Positions 53,623 through 62,668 of a DNA stretch of 64,000 nucleotides are shown here, piece by piece. This stretch comes from Alphaproteobacteria bacterium WMHbin7 (GTDB taxonomy: Bacteria > Pseudomonadota > Alphaproteobacteria > Rhodospirillales > WMHbin7): NCBI GenBank assembly GCA_002753155.1, contig PDZW01000009.1:1-64000 (forward strand). The letters are read 5' to 3'. The position numbers and the translations under genes were made by a program. Every line of letters starts with the position of its first letter. The first letter of the stretch is position 1. A model generated the notes under the pieces. The model did no database searches. It was not told the origin of the DNA and saw only the letters and a list, made by a program, of their open reading frames with translations.

Positions 53623-54419
53623 CTTGTCAGGATGAAGGCGAACAGCATGTCGGTGACGACGATGGCGCTGATGGCATGGACCACCGAGCGCGTGGTGGCC
53701 TTGCCCACACCCTCGGCGCCGCCTTCGACCAGGGAGCCGTTGACCACGCCGACCAAGGTGATCAGCACGGCGAAGATGGCGCTTTTTCCCAGCCCGTGAC
53801 CGAGATCGTCGGTGGACAGGGCTTCGATCACGCGGTCCCAATAGGCGGGCATATCCATGCCCAACTGGACTCCGATGTAAAGGCCCGCGCCGGTAAGCGC
53901 TACGAAATCGGCCAGCAGGGTCAGAAGGGGGAGCATGATCAGCATGGCGAACAGGGCGGGGGCCACCAGAAAGCGCACGGGATCGATGCCCATGACGTGC
54001 AGGGCGTCGATTTCCTGATTGATGCGCATGGTGCCCAGGCGCGCCGCCAGGGCCGAGCCCGAACGCCCCGCCACCACGATGCCGGTGATCAGGGGGGCGA
54101 ATTCGCGCACCACCGAGAGGGCAACGCCGAAAGTGACGCGGCTTTCGGCGCCGAAGGTCTTTAGCGTGTGAATGCCCTGAATGGCCAGCATGGCGCCCAC
54201 GGTCGAGGACAGCACGGCCACGATGGGAATGGCGCGCACGCCGAATTCCATGGCCTCGGCCATGACGGCCCTAAGGCGCACCGGCTGGCGGCGGCGCTTG
54301 CCCATGATCAGCCAGAACAGGCTTTCGCCGAACAGATAGGCCCCATAGCCGATCTCGGCCACGCCCATCACGGTGGCCCGCCCGGTCTTCTCGGCGATTC
54401 TGACAAGGCGCTTGGGCAC
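53619..54419 (-). CDS. mlaE: MlaE-like phospholipid transport permease
   Basis: 266 residues, about five to six helices. Family motifs: PIVAVLSSTVGAMLAIQGIHTLKTFGAE, SVVREFAPLITGIVVAGRSGSALAARLGTMRINQEIDALHVMG and the C-terminal GVVNGSLVEGGAEGVGKATTRSVVHAI. It is the inner-membrane core of the Mla retrograde (or anterograde) phospholipid transporter. Five bases downstream of the STAS gene. Confidence 0.95.
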   Translation of the reverse strand: MPKRLVRIAEKTGRATVMGVAEIGYGAYLFGESLFWLIMGKRRRQPVRLRAVMAEAMEFGVRAIPIVAVLSSTVGAMLAIQGIHTLKTFGAESRVTFGVALSVVREFAPLITGIVVAGRSGSALAARLGTMRINQEIDALHVMGIDPVRFLVAPALFAMLIMLPLLTLLADFVALTGAGLYIGVQLGMDMPAYWDRVIEALSTDDLGHGLGKSAIFAVLITLVGVVNGSLVEGGAEGVGKATTRSVVHAISAIVVTDMLFAFILTR

Positions 54420-54424
54420 GCTGC

Positions 54425-54751
54425 TCAGTCTCCGATGGCGGCGTCTAGGGTGGCGTGAATGGTAAAGACGCGGTCGAGTCTCGCCAGTTGCAGCACGCGA
54501 AGGGCGGCCGGGCTTAAACCCGCCAAGGCGAAGGAGAACCCTTTCTTGCGCGCGGCCTGATAGGCCTCGACCAGACTGGCGACGCCCGAGCTGTCGATAT
54601 AGCTCACGCGCGCCATGTCCACCACCACGGGCTTTCCGCCCGAGACGGCTTCGAGCAGCGTCTTGCGCAAGGTGGGCGTATGCTGGAGATCGGCCTCTCC
54701 GTCCAGGGTCATGACGAGAAACCCGCGGTCCTCGCGAAGCGAAATGTTCAT
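54425..54751 (-). CDS. STAS-domain protein (anti-sigma antagonist/MlaB-like)
   Basis: 108 residues, single STAS domain with the phospho-acceptor site YIDSSGVASLVEAYQ (about 51-65). In spoIIAA/RsbV the Ser in DSSG is phosphorylated by a kinase and freed by a PP2C phosphatase. Here the STAS gene lies between a SpoIIE-type phosphatase/HATPase gene (ATGA overlap) and mlaE, in the place of mlaB in classical mla operons. It may be the MlaB subunit itself, with phospho-control. Confidence 0.92.
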   Translation of the reverse strand: MNISLREDRGFLVMTLDGEADLQHTPTLRKTLLEAVSGGKPVVVDMARVSYIDSSGVASLVEAYQAARKKGFSFALAGLSPAALRVLQLARLDRVFTIHATLDAAIGD

Positions 54752-56451
54752 GGCGTTGCGTTCCTTGATGGGTCGATGCGAAGAGACAGTTTCAGGCGGT
54801 TACCGGCCCCTGGCGGGGGCTCTTCGAATTGATGTCCGTCCAGGACGGATTGAATGAAATGGGTGCCAAGGCCACCCGGACGCAGATCGTCAAGTTCCCT
54901 TGGCCGGATGCGCGACTGATCGACAGGGGGTGCATAGTCGGTGAGGCGCACCACCAGATGTCCGTCTTCTTTGGAGATTTCGACATTCACCGGCTTGTCG
55001 GTGGGGCCGCCATAGGCGTGACGGATGACGTTCTGCATGGCTTCATCGACTGCCAGCACCAGATCGGCACTTCTGTTCTCGGGCAGAGCGCAGAGCGTTG
55101 CCGCCTCGGTGACGACTCGGCGCACCATTTTAAGGCGGTCGGGCCTGGCTGGCACGTCGATGCGCGCCAGATGCAAAACAGGCTCGATGTCCTTCTCGGC
55201 GGACAAGGATTTCACGCCCTCAACGGCCAACAGCGTCAGATCGTCATGGACGGCGCGACCCGGCGCCATGGCGCCATCGGCCAGGGCCTCCAGCCGTTCG
55301 GCCAGGGGCTTGTTCTTTCCAGTTTCGATCAGGGCGGTAACGCCCTCGGCTCCCAACATGGCGCCATCCTCTGCGGTGCTTTCGGTCAGGCCGTCAGTGA
55401 AGACGTACAAGGCCCCGCCGTCAAGCGTCACGTCCTCGGTTTCGAACAAGGCTTCTTGCAAGATGCCGACCGGCATCGAGGGGGCGGGCAGGGACAAGGT
55501 GGGCTGGTTAGGGCGGATCAGCAGCGGCGGCTCGTGGCCAGCATTGGCAAAGGCGACCCGCTGGCCCGAGGGATCGAGAAAGCCCACGACCAATGTCACA
55601 AACTTGCCCTGACTGGCGGTTTCGCACAGTTCTGCATTGATTCTTGCCATCAGAAGGGCGGGATCGCGTTCGTCCTTGGCCAGGGCGCGAAACAGGCTGG
55701 CCGTCTTGGCCATCAAAAGGGCGGCGTCCATGCCCTTGCCCGAAACATCGCCCAGGCAGAATCCGATGCGCCCATCTTGAAGCGGCAGAATATCGTAGAA
55801 ATCGCCCGCCACTTCGCGAAAGGGGCGACCCAGACCCGCTACGGGAAAGGGCGGCGGGCGGTTGGGGGGCAGCAAGCCCTGTTGAATCTGGGCAGCCAGC
55901 TCCATTTCGCGCTTCAGCCGTTCCTGCTCGACCAGGGCCTGGGCCATGCGGGCATTGAGCAGGGCCAGGGCGGCGGCGGCGGCCAGGGCCTCCAGCACGC
56001 GGGCTTCCGAGGCTTCGAACAAGCCGGTGCCGGATTTCTTGTTGATCAGTTCGATGGCGCCCAGGGCCTCGTCGCGCACCACCATGGGCGCGCACAGGAT
56101 GGACCTTGTGATGAACCCCGTCTTGTTATCCACGCCGCCGTGGAAATCGGGATCGTTCCTGGCGTCGAGAACGCTTTGCGTCATGCGCCCGGTGACCGTG
56201 CGGCCCACGATGCCGCTGGCAGCCGGAATGCGCAGGCCCGTGATATCGACCGGCCCGGCGCAGGCATGGCAGACCATGTCGCTCTTTTCGACCAGAAACA
56301 GCGAGGCGGCCTCGGCATCCAGTGCGTCGGCGATTCGCTCTAGCCCGTGCCTAAGGCTGGTGTCCAGATCGAGCGACGTGGCGAAGCTCAAGCTCATCGC
56401 GGCGATGAGATCAAGGTGTTCGGCCAGGCCGTGCGGATGGGCATCCTTCAT
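54748..56451 (-). CDS. GAF-SpoIIE phosphatase-HATPase switch protein
   Basis: 567 residues from ATG at 56451. GAF sensor (about 20-165), PP2C-type SpoIIE phosphatase (about 205-395; metal Asp in VAGDFYD and CLGDVSGKGMDAA, and HDDLTLLAV), and a C-terminal HATPase kinase-like domain (about 425-560; ADLVLAVDEAMQNVIRHAYGG N-box and GGLGTHFIQSVLD). It holds both opposing enzymes of a partner switch in one chain. A longer start at 56571 is possible. It is the first gene of the mla operon and faces a divergent cyclic di-GMP gene. Confidence 0.9.
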   Translation of the reverse strand: MKDAHPHGLAEHLDLIAAMSLSFATSLDLDTSLRHGLERIADALDAEAASLFLVEKSDMVCHACAGPVDITGLRIPAASGIVGRTVTGRMTQSVLDARNDPDFHGGVDNKTGFITRSILCAPMVVRDEALGAIELINKKSGTGLFEASEARVLEALAAAAALALLNARMAQALVEQERLKREMELAAQIQQGLLPPNRPPPFPVAGLGRPFREVAGDFYDILPLQDGRIGFCLGDVSGKGMDAALLMAKTASLFRALAKDERDPALLMARINAELCETASQGKFVTLVVGFLDPSGQRVAFANAGHEPPLLIRPNQPTLSLPAPSMPVGILQEALFETEDVTLDGGALYVFTDGLTESTAEDGAMLGAEGVTALIETGKNKPLAERLEALADGAMAPGRAVHDDLTLLAVEGVKSLSAEKDIEPVLHLARIDVPARPDRLKMVRRVVTEAATLCALPENRSADLVLAVDEAMQNVIRHAYGGPTDKPVNVEISKEDGHLVVRLTDYAPPVDQSRIRPRELDDLRPGGLGTHFIQSVLDGHQFEEPPPGAGNRLKLSLRIDPSRNATP

Positions 56452-56615
56452 GCCCGCACTATGCAACGTGCTGAAACAATTGGAAAGGCCGGGAAAAGCT
56501 TGGCCCAAAAAGCGTGAAAGTTTTATTGCAACCCCTTGAGGAGATTGACTTTCATAAGGCGAGAGGCGCATCCCTTCCAGGCTTTGACGGATGATTCGGA
56601 TTCCCGGGGGACCAG

Positions 56616-58493
56616 ATGTCGCTCCTTTACATGGACCCAGTGTTACCGGCGGCAAGGCCGCGCCCCTTGCCTGCGCGCCCCTCACGCGGCACGGTTCCGC
56701 TTCCGCTGGGGGTGGCACCTCGTCTGGGCAAGTCGTGGACCGATATCCTGGACAAGCTGGATTTCGCCTTTCAGCCCATCGTCAACATTCATACCGGCTA
56801 TTGCTGCGGCTACGAAGCCCTGCTGCGCCATACCGACGAGGTCGGATTCGCCAGCATCGGCGATTTTTTCGACTGTTGCCATGCCCAGGGCGTTCTGCCC
56901 GGCGTCGAAGGCGTTTTGCTCGCGAAGGCGGCCTTGAAATTTGCGCCCCTTCCAGGTGCCTCCAAACTGCGCCTGTTCCTCAATGTCGATAACCGTACCC
57001 TGGGCGTTCAGGCGACCCTTGAGCCTTTGAAAGCCGTTCTCAAAGAGATGGAACTGACCCAGACCTGCATCGCCTTCGAGGTTTCGGAGCGCCATCCCTT
57101 TCCATCCGCCAGCGATCCGGCCCAGATCATCCGCGATCTGAAGCGCGATGCCTTCAAGATCGCCATCGACGATTTCGGCATCGGGTTCTCAGGCCTGCAA
57201 CTGCTGTATATGGCCGAGCCGGAATATTTGAAGATCGACCGCTTCTTCATCACCAACATCGCTACCGACGCCAAGAAGAAACTGTTTCTCACCCATATGG
57301 TCAATGTGGCGCATGTAATGGGCGTCGAGGTGATCGCCGAAGGCGTCGAGACCGAGCAGGAATTCTTCAGTTGCAAGGATATCGGCTGCGATCTGGTGCA
57401 GGGCTTCATGATCCAGCGCCCGACTTGTTCGGTTGAGGAGTTGCGCACGCATTATCCCTCGGTCGAGGACTTAAGCAGGCGCGAGCGGCGCCATCGGGGC
57501 TCGGATCAGAAAATCATCTTTGAACAGATCGAACGCCTGGTCCCGCTGACCGCCGATAGCGACATGCGCACCGTGTTCACGCGCTTTCGCGATTCGAAGA
57601 ACCACAATTTTCTGCCCGTGGTCGATAATGCGGGCGAGCCGATGGGCCTGATCCGCGAGCGCGATCTGAAGGAATTCACCTATTCCACCTATGGCAAGGA
57701 AATCATCTGCAACAAGAATTTCGGCTACAAGATCACGCATTTCATCGCCCGCTGTCCGATCGCCGACGTGCATACGCCGGCCGAAAAAATCCTTGAGATT
57801 TTCTCGGCCAATGCCAGTTCCGAAGGCGTGATCATCGTCGAGAATATGAAATACGTGGGATTTCTGGGGGCGCATGCGCTGTTGAAGGTGATCAATGAAA
57901 AGAATCTGGCCTTTGCGCGCGACCAGAATCCGCTGACCAAGCTGCCCGGCAACGGCATCATTCACGGCTTGGTCACCGAGGCCCTGGCCGATCGCGACAA
58001 TGCTTATGCCTTCGTCTATTTCGATTTCGACAATTTCAAGCCTTTCAACGACAAATACGGCTTTCGCCAGGGGGATCGGGCCATTCTGCTGTTCGCCGAA
58101 ATCCTGACACGCGAATTGATCAGCCACGGGGCCAGCCTTGGCCATGTGGGAGGCGACGATTTCTTTGCCTGCTTCAAGGGAATGGACGGAGCCGAGGTGG
58201 CGGTTCTGACCCATGCCGTGAGCCTGCAATTCCGCTACGAGGTCGAAAGCTTCTACGAGGCCCAGGATCGCAAACTGGGCTATATCGAGGCTCAGGACCG
58301 CGAGGGCAGGGAGCGTCGCTTCCCCCTTCTCACCGTTTCCGCGGCAATTCTGGAATTGCCTTCGGCCCATGGCCCTTCGACGGTCGAGGAGATCGGCTGG
58401 CTGATCGCCGAATTGAAGCACCAGGCCAAGGCCTCGCCCGACAAGCTGTGTCAGGCTTCGCTGATCACGGTCCGCTCAAGCGCTCTGGCCTAA
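56616..58493 (+). CDS. EAL-CBS-GGDEF cyclic di-GMP protein with altered GGDEF
   Basis: 625 residues. EAL domain (about 45-275) with YEALLRH (66-72), LFLNVDNRTL, AFEVSERHPF, IDDFGIGFSGLQLL and EGVETEQEF; a CBS pair (about 305-430); and a GGDEF-like domain (about 445-620) whose site reads GGDDF (512-516), with Glu replaced by Asp. The phosphodiesterase may be active; cyclase activity is doubtful, and the CBS pair may bind adenine nucleotides. ATG at 56616 follows GGGGG. Divergent from the switch protein gene. Confidence 0.93.
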   Translation: MSLLYMDPVLPAARPRPLPARPSRGTVPLPLGVAPRLGKSWTDILDKLDFAFQPIVNIHTGYCCGYEALLRHTDEVGFASIGDFFDCCHAQGVLPGVEGVLLAKAALKFAPLPGASKLRLFLNVDNRTLGVQATLEPLKAVLKEMELTQTCIAFEVSERHPFPSASDPAQIIRDLKRDAFKIAIDDFGIGFSGLQLLYMAEPEYLKIDRFFITNIATDAKKKLFLTHMVNVAHVMGVEVIAEGVETEQEFFSCKDIGCDLVQGFMIQRPTCSVEELRTHYPSVEDLSRRERRHRGSDQKIIFEQIERLVPLTADSDMRTVFTRFRDSKNHNFLPVVDNAGEPMGLIRERDLKEFTYSTYGKEIICNKNFGYKITHFIARCPIADVHTPAEKILEIFSANASSEGVIIVENMKYVGFLGAHALLKVINEKNLAFARDQNPLTKLPGNGIIHGLVTEALADRDNAYAFVYFDFDNFKPFNDKYGFRQGDRAILLFAEILTRELISHGASLGHVGGDDFFACFKGMDGAEVAVLTHAVSLQFRYEVESFYEAQDRKLGYIEAQDREGRERRFPLLTVSAAILELPSAHGPSTVEEIGWLIAELKHQAKASPDKLCQASLITVRSSALA

Positions 58494-58521
58494 TTCCTTC
58501 CAGGTTGCTACCCTGCCTGGG

Positions 58522-61500
58522 ATGACAGGCAATCAGACCGTTTCCAAAGACCAGACGCCTCCGCCCTTTCCCGCCTTTGACGCAGCTTTCGCCCTGCATC
58601 AGGCCGGGCAGTTGCACGAGGCCCTGACTGGTTACGAGCAGGCGCTGGGCGAAAGCCCGGCGCACATTCCCTCGCTGGTCAATATCGCCGTGGTGCTGCG
58701 CCGCCTGGGCAAGCTGGAGCCGTCGTTGCGCTATCTCTATCAGGCACTTTCCGCCGATCCAAAACAGCCCGGCGTCTGGCACAATCTGGGCGAAACGCTG
58801 CGCCGCCTGAAGCGGTTCGACGAAGCCCTGGCCGCGTTCAAAAAAGCCGCCCAGGACGGTCAGGTCCTGCTGGCCGCCATCGGCGGCATCGCGGCGGCGC
58901 TGAAAGATATCGGTAAGGCCGACGAAGCCTTGGCCCCGCTCGAGGAGCTGCTGCTCAAAGACCCGGCCAACGCCCAGGCCTGGGGGGTGATGGCAGATGT
59001 TCAGTTCGATCTGGGCCGCGACGAAATGGCCCAGACAGCCCTGGTGCGGGCCATCCGCCTCAAGCCCGAGGCGGCGGCCCTTCATCTCAAGCTGGGCATG
59101 CAGCTTTCTCAGCGCGGGCGCTATGCCGATGCCGAGGCTCTGTACCGCTCGCTTCTGGCCCAAGGGGCTGAAAAGCTGCCCCAGGTCCATGTCGGGTTGG
59201 CCCAGGTGCTGATCAGCCAGGGACGGATGACGGAGGCCGAGATTCCTTTGGCGAGGGCGCAGGAATTAGCACCCGCGCTGATCGACATCCATCTGGCCAA
59301 TGCCCGCATGAAATTCCTGTCCGGGCGCCTGGCCGAGGCTTGGCTGGATTACGAGTGGCGCAAGCGCCATATCGATTTCACGCCGCCCCATCTGCCTGTG
59401 CCGGAATGGCGGGGCGAGGCGCTTCAAGGCCGCTCGCTCTTGCTGCTGGGCGAGCAGGGGGCGGGCGATACGATTCAGTTCCTGCGCTATGTGCCGATTC
59501 TGGCGGCCCAAGGGGCCAGGGTGATTCTGGCCACCTCCGAAATCTTAAGGCCGCTCGTCGAGACCATGCCCGGTCTGGACCGGGTGGTCACCGACGGCAG
59601 CGCTCTTCCCCGCACCGACTTCTACGCTCATCTGCTCGATCTGCCAGCCCTTCTGAAAACCGATCTGTCGAATATTCCCGCCCGTGTGCCCTATCTGAAG
59701 GCGCCCAAGATTCCCCCGGCTCTCAAGCTTTCCCCGGCTCAGGGAACGCGCCTCAAGGTGGGGATTGTCTATGCGGGCAATCCGCGTCATCGCGGCGACC
59801 GGCAGCGCTCGTTGAAATTCGCAGATTTCGCCCCTCTGTTCGGTATCGAGGGAATCGGCTTTTATTCGCTGCAGATGGGCAAGGAACTGCCCCGGGATGC
59901 CATTCCCTTCCTGGCCTCGGGCCTGCTGACCGACCTTGCGCCGCTCATCCACGATTTTGCCGACACGGCCTGTCTTCTATCGCAGCTCGATCTGGTGATT
60001 TCGGCCGATACGGCCCTGCTGCATCTGGCGGGCGCCATGGGCAAACCCGCCTGGCTTCTCACCCCCTATGCGCCCGATTGGCGCTGGCTGCTGACCAGAA
60101 GCGATTCGCCCTGGTATCCCACGGTGACCCTGTTTCGCCAATCCGTTCCCAATGATTGGAACGGCCCCATAATCGAGATTGCCAAGGCCCTGCAGGCCAA
60201 GGTGCTTGGGCTGGATCACCTGTCCATTCCCACCGCCTTCAAGGATGCCAAGGGCAAGCCGCGCTTCACCATGACGCTGCCCAGGTCCTTGCTGTCCGAT
60301 CCGGGTGCCGCCTTCATCGTCAAGCGCGAAACCGAACTGGGCGGCTATGAATATGCGACGCGGGCCTTTCTGGATGCGCATCTTCAGCCGGGCGATCTGT
60401 TTCTCGATATCGGCGCCCATTGGGGGCTGATGTCGCTGCATGCGGCCAGCCGCTGGCCGGGCGAGGTGCGTGTGCTGGCGGTCGAGCCCGACCGGGAAAA
60501 TGCTAAGCGCATGAGCGCTTGGCTGGGGCTCAACGGCTTATCGCATGTCGTCGAGGTGATCGTGGCCGGATGCAGCGACCGACCGGGTTGGGGCCGCCTG
60601 CATCCCGGTGGGCGGAGCAGCATGGGTTTTTCGGTAACGCCCGAGGACAAGGGGGATCTGCCCCTGGTCAGCATCGATCAGCTTCTGGCCGAGCGGGAAG
60701 GGCTTAAGGAGCGGCGTTGCTTCGTCAAGATCGATGTCGAAGGGTTGGAGCCCGAGGTGGTGGCGGGCATGTCGGGTCTGTTCGAATCAGGGCGGGTGGC
60801 CGCCCTTATTCTCGAACGCGGCAGGAATTTCGATGCGGGTGCCGACAAGGCGCGCTTTCTAGCCCTTCTCAACAGCTTGGCGCAACGCGGCTTTCGCTTG
60901 ATGCGCTTTGCCAATGAGCAATTGGCGGGCCCCCTGATGCCCTTCGTTTTTACCGAGGATTTGTGCAACTTTCTGGCATTGGCCCCGGATTTCAAGCCCC
61001 TGGCGGCCTATCCGCGCTCACAAGCCACGCAGATTGCGGCGCCGACACAGCCCGACCGCGCCAGACTGTCAGGCGAGGCCAAGGCCAGGCGCACCATGGC
61101 CTTGAAGGCGGCCAAGGCCAGTGATGCCGGTTTCTGGGCCGATCCGGCCAATCTGTCGCTTTTGGCGGACGAGCGGGCAGAGGCGGCTGCTGTGCATCTG
61201 CCCCGAAAGGGCCGCATTCTCGATCTGGGGGCGGGGCTGATGCGCCTGAAGACGGCGCTGGCGCCCGAGGTCGATTATGTGGCGTCTGACCTCGTTCCCT
61301 GGACGACGGAAACGCTGGTGGCCGATCTCAATCAAGGTCAGTTTCCCGAGGGCCGCTTTGATGCCATCGCCCTTTTGGAGGTGCTGGAATTCCTGCACGA
61401 TCCGGCCGGGGTTCTGAAAAAATGCCGAGCGGCCAGTGAATCACTGGTGCTTACCTATCGCCTCAAGGGCAAAGAAAAGGCGACGGCGCGCCGGGCTCAG

Positions 61501-61632
61501 GGTTGGTTCAACGATCAAGATGAAAAGGGGCTGCGTCTTTTGTTGCAGCAGGCCGGATGGCGGGCCGATCTGTTCGTTGCAGCGCCTCGGGCGGCTGCGC
61601 ATCTGATTCTGGCGCGGCCCCTACCTTCCTGA
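58522..61632 (+). CDS. TPR-glycosyltransferase with FkbM and class I methyltransferase domains
   Basis: 1036 residues. TPR repeats (about 15-265) lead into a GT-B-like glycosyltransferase domain (about 300-570, with LLLLGEQGAGDTIQFLRYVP and ISADTALLHLAGAMGKPAWLL). An FkbM-type methyltransferase follows (about 600-775; LFLDIGAHWGLMSLHAAS and CFVKIDVEGLEPEVVAG). The last part (about 860-1036) is another SAM enzyme (GRILDLGAGLMRLKTAL, then ASDLVPW). It likely builds and methylates a glycan on a cell-surface polymer, flagellin or lipid. Whole four-module chain is rare. Few bases after the EAL gene. Confidence 0.9.
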   Translation: MTGNQTVSKDQTPPPFPAFDAAFALHQAGQLHEALTGYEQALGESPAHIPSLVNIAVVLRRLGKLEPSLRYLYQALSADPKQPGVWHNLGETLRRLKRFDEALAAFKKAAQDGQVLLAAIGGIAAALKDIGKADEALAPLEELLLKDPANAQAWGVMADVQFDLGRDEMAQTALVRAIRLKPEAAALHLKLGMQLSQRGRYADAEALYRSLLAQGAEKLPQVHVGLAQVLISQGRMTEAEIPLARAQELAPALIDIHLANARMKFLSGRLAEAWLDYEWRKRHIDFTPPHLPVPEWRGEALQGRSLLLLGEQGAGDTIQFLRYVPILAAQGARVILATSEILRPLVETMPGLDRVVTDGSALPRTDFYAHLLDLPALLKTDLSNIPARVPYLKAPKIPPALKLSPAQGTRLKVGIVYAGNPRHRGDRQRSLKFADFAPLFGIEGIGFYSLQMGKELPRDAIPFLASGLLTDLAPLIHDFADTACLLSQLDLVISADTALLHLAGAMGKPAWLLTPYAPDWRWLLTRSDSPWYPTVTLFRQSVPNDWNGPIIEIAKALQAKVLGLDHLSIPTAFKDAKGKPRFTMTLPRSLLSDPGAAFIVKRETELGGYEYATRAFLDAHLQPGDLFLDIGAHWGLMSLHAASRWPGEVRVLAVEPDRENAKRMSAWLGLNGLSHVVEVIVAGCSDRPGWGRLHPGGRSSMGFSVTPEDKGDLPLVSIDQLLAEREGLKERRCFVKIDVEGLEPEVVAGMSGLFESGRVAALILERGRNFDAGADKARFLALLNSLAQRGFRLMRFANEQLAGPLMPFVFTEDLCNFLALAPDFKPLAAYPRSQATQIAAPTQPDRARLSGEAKARRTMALKAAKASDAGFWADPANLSLLADERAEAAAVHLPRKGRILDLGAGLMRLKTALAPEVDYVASDLVPWTTETLVADLNQGQFPEGRFDAIALLEVLEFLHDPAGVLKKCRAASESLVLTYRLKGKEKATARRAQGWFNDQDEKGLRLLLQQAGWRADLFVAAPRAAAHLILARPLPS

Positions 61633-61909
61633 CCCAGGACAATCCTTCCTGGCGCAGCCAGAGCAAATGCCCTTCAAGCCGGAGCAGGTCTTCTTGTTCC
61701 GTTACGCCCTGACGCCTGAGGGCCGAGAGCGATTGGCGCGTTTTCAAAGCCAGATCGTCGAAGAAACGGGATTGGGCGCAGGCCAAACCCAAGCGGGCCG
61801 CAAGGGGCGATGCGGCCTGGGCGATGCGAGTCTCATAGGGCGGAATGGGCCCGTCATGGAAGAGCGAGAGTGCCGTCAGTCTTGCCGGATGGGGGCAGGT
61901 CGTTTCCAT
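61508..61909 (-). CDS. uncharacterised small protein, antisense-overlapping the long methyltransferase gene
   Basis: 133 residues from ATG at 61909. The first 95 read like a helical soluble protein (ARLGLACAQSRFFDDLALKT, GVTEQEDLLRLEGHLLWLRQ); the last 40 overlap the opposite strand by 125 bases and are Pro/Ala-rich. I recognise no family. A convergent 3' overlap of this size is uncommon, so the stop may be later than in homologues. Twenty-two bases downstream of the S24 repressor gene, same strand. Confidence 0.55.
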   Translation of the reverse strand: METTCPHPARLTALSLFHDGPIPPYETRIAQAASPLAARLGLACAQSRFFDDLALKTRQSLSALRRQGVTEQEDLLRLEGHLLWLRQEGLSWVRKVGAAPESDAQPPEALQRTDRPAIRPAATKDAAPFHLDR

Positions 61910-61931
61910 GACGGTAGAGGTTCCTCGAATG

Positions 61932-62564
61932 CTATTGGCTGGCCCAGACGACGCGGTGAATCCAGTCCACCTCCTCGATGGGAATCGAGCGGTTGGGATG
62001 CTCGTCGTTGATTGATTGCAGATCGACGAATTTGGCCGTGCGGCGCAAAAGCTGCTTGACCATGACCTCGCCCTCGTTCGTCTTCAGGACCACACGGTCT
62101 CCGCGCCTGATCTGAGCCCCCGGCGACAAGATGATGGTGTCGCCCTCGCGATAAAGCGGCTCCATCGAATCGCCGCTGATTTCCAGCGCATAGGCCTTGC
62201 TGTCGCCCATTTCCGGAAAGGGGATTTCGTCCCATCCGGCGCCGGTGGGATAACCGGCATCGTCAAAGAAACCATCCGATCCCGCCTGGGCCAGACCGAT
62301 CAGCGGAATGCGCTGCACGGCGCCGGTCTCGTCGGGATTGTCGATCAGGTTGACGAACTCGGCGACCGAGGCCTGAGTGGCGGCCAGAACCTTGGACACG
62401 CTTTCGGTCGAAGGCCAGCGCAATTTACCCTCGGGGCTGGTGCGCTTGCTTTTGTTGAAGGTGGTCGGATCAAGCCCGGCCTTGCGGGCCAGACCCGACG
62501 CCGTCATGCCGTTTTTGAAGGCCAGACGGTCGATAGCATGCCAGATATCGGCGTGACGTAGCAT
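61932..62564 (-). CDS. XRE/S24 LexA-like transcriptional repressor
   Basis: 210 residues from ATG at 62564 (GGAGG upstream). The N-terminal helix-turn-helix (MTASGLARKAGLDPTTFNKS, about 19-38) is followed by a LexA/CI-type S24 domain: cleavage-site-like Ala-Gly (LAQAGSDG), catalytic Ser in EISGDSMEPLYREGDTIILS and Lys in VMVKQLLRR. Such repressors fall to RecA-assisted self-cleavage. Divergent from a small gene across an inverted repeat of 13-base arms. Similar proteins are conserved in Rhodospirillales; phage CI-like origin possible. Confidence 0.88.
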   Translation of the reverse strand: MLRHADIWHAIDRLAFKNGMTASGLARKAGLDPTTFNKSKRTSPEGKLRWPSTESVSKVLAATQASVAEFVNLIDNPDETGAVQRIPLIGLAQAGSDGFFDDAGYPTGAGWDEIPFPEMGDSKAYALEISGDSMEPLYREGDTIILSPGAQIRRGDRVVLKTNEGEVMVKQLLRRTAKFVDLQSINDEHPNRSIPIEEVDWIHRVVWASQ

Positions 62565-62610
62565 TGAGTCCTCCGTTTGCCGCAAGAGCTTGTGGTTTCA
62601 ATCCATGGTA

Positions 62611-62668
62611 GGAACGTAGTCAATTTTTGGCTTGACGTCAAGTGCCCCCCATGTTTTGACTATGTTCC
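62611..62668. promoter_or_regulatory. probable operator region of the S24 repressor
   Basis: GGAACGTAGTCAA (62611-62623) and TTGACTATGTTCC (62656-62668) are inverted copies with one mismatch. Between them lies the perfect palindrome CTTGACGTCAAG (62631-62642). The right arm also begins a GTTC-N7-GTAC, one base away from the alphaproteobacterial LexA box GTTC-N7-GTTC. All lie in the 129-base divergent promoter gap. Autoregulation by the S24 protein is the simplest idea. Confidence 0.55.

Noticed and set aside
54748-56718. Longer N-terminus for the GAF-SpoIIE protein
   Set aside because: The extra residues are opposite the start of the EAL gene and its ribosome site, and do not resemble the family.
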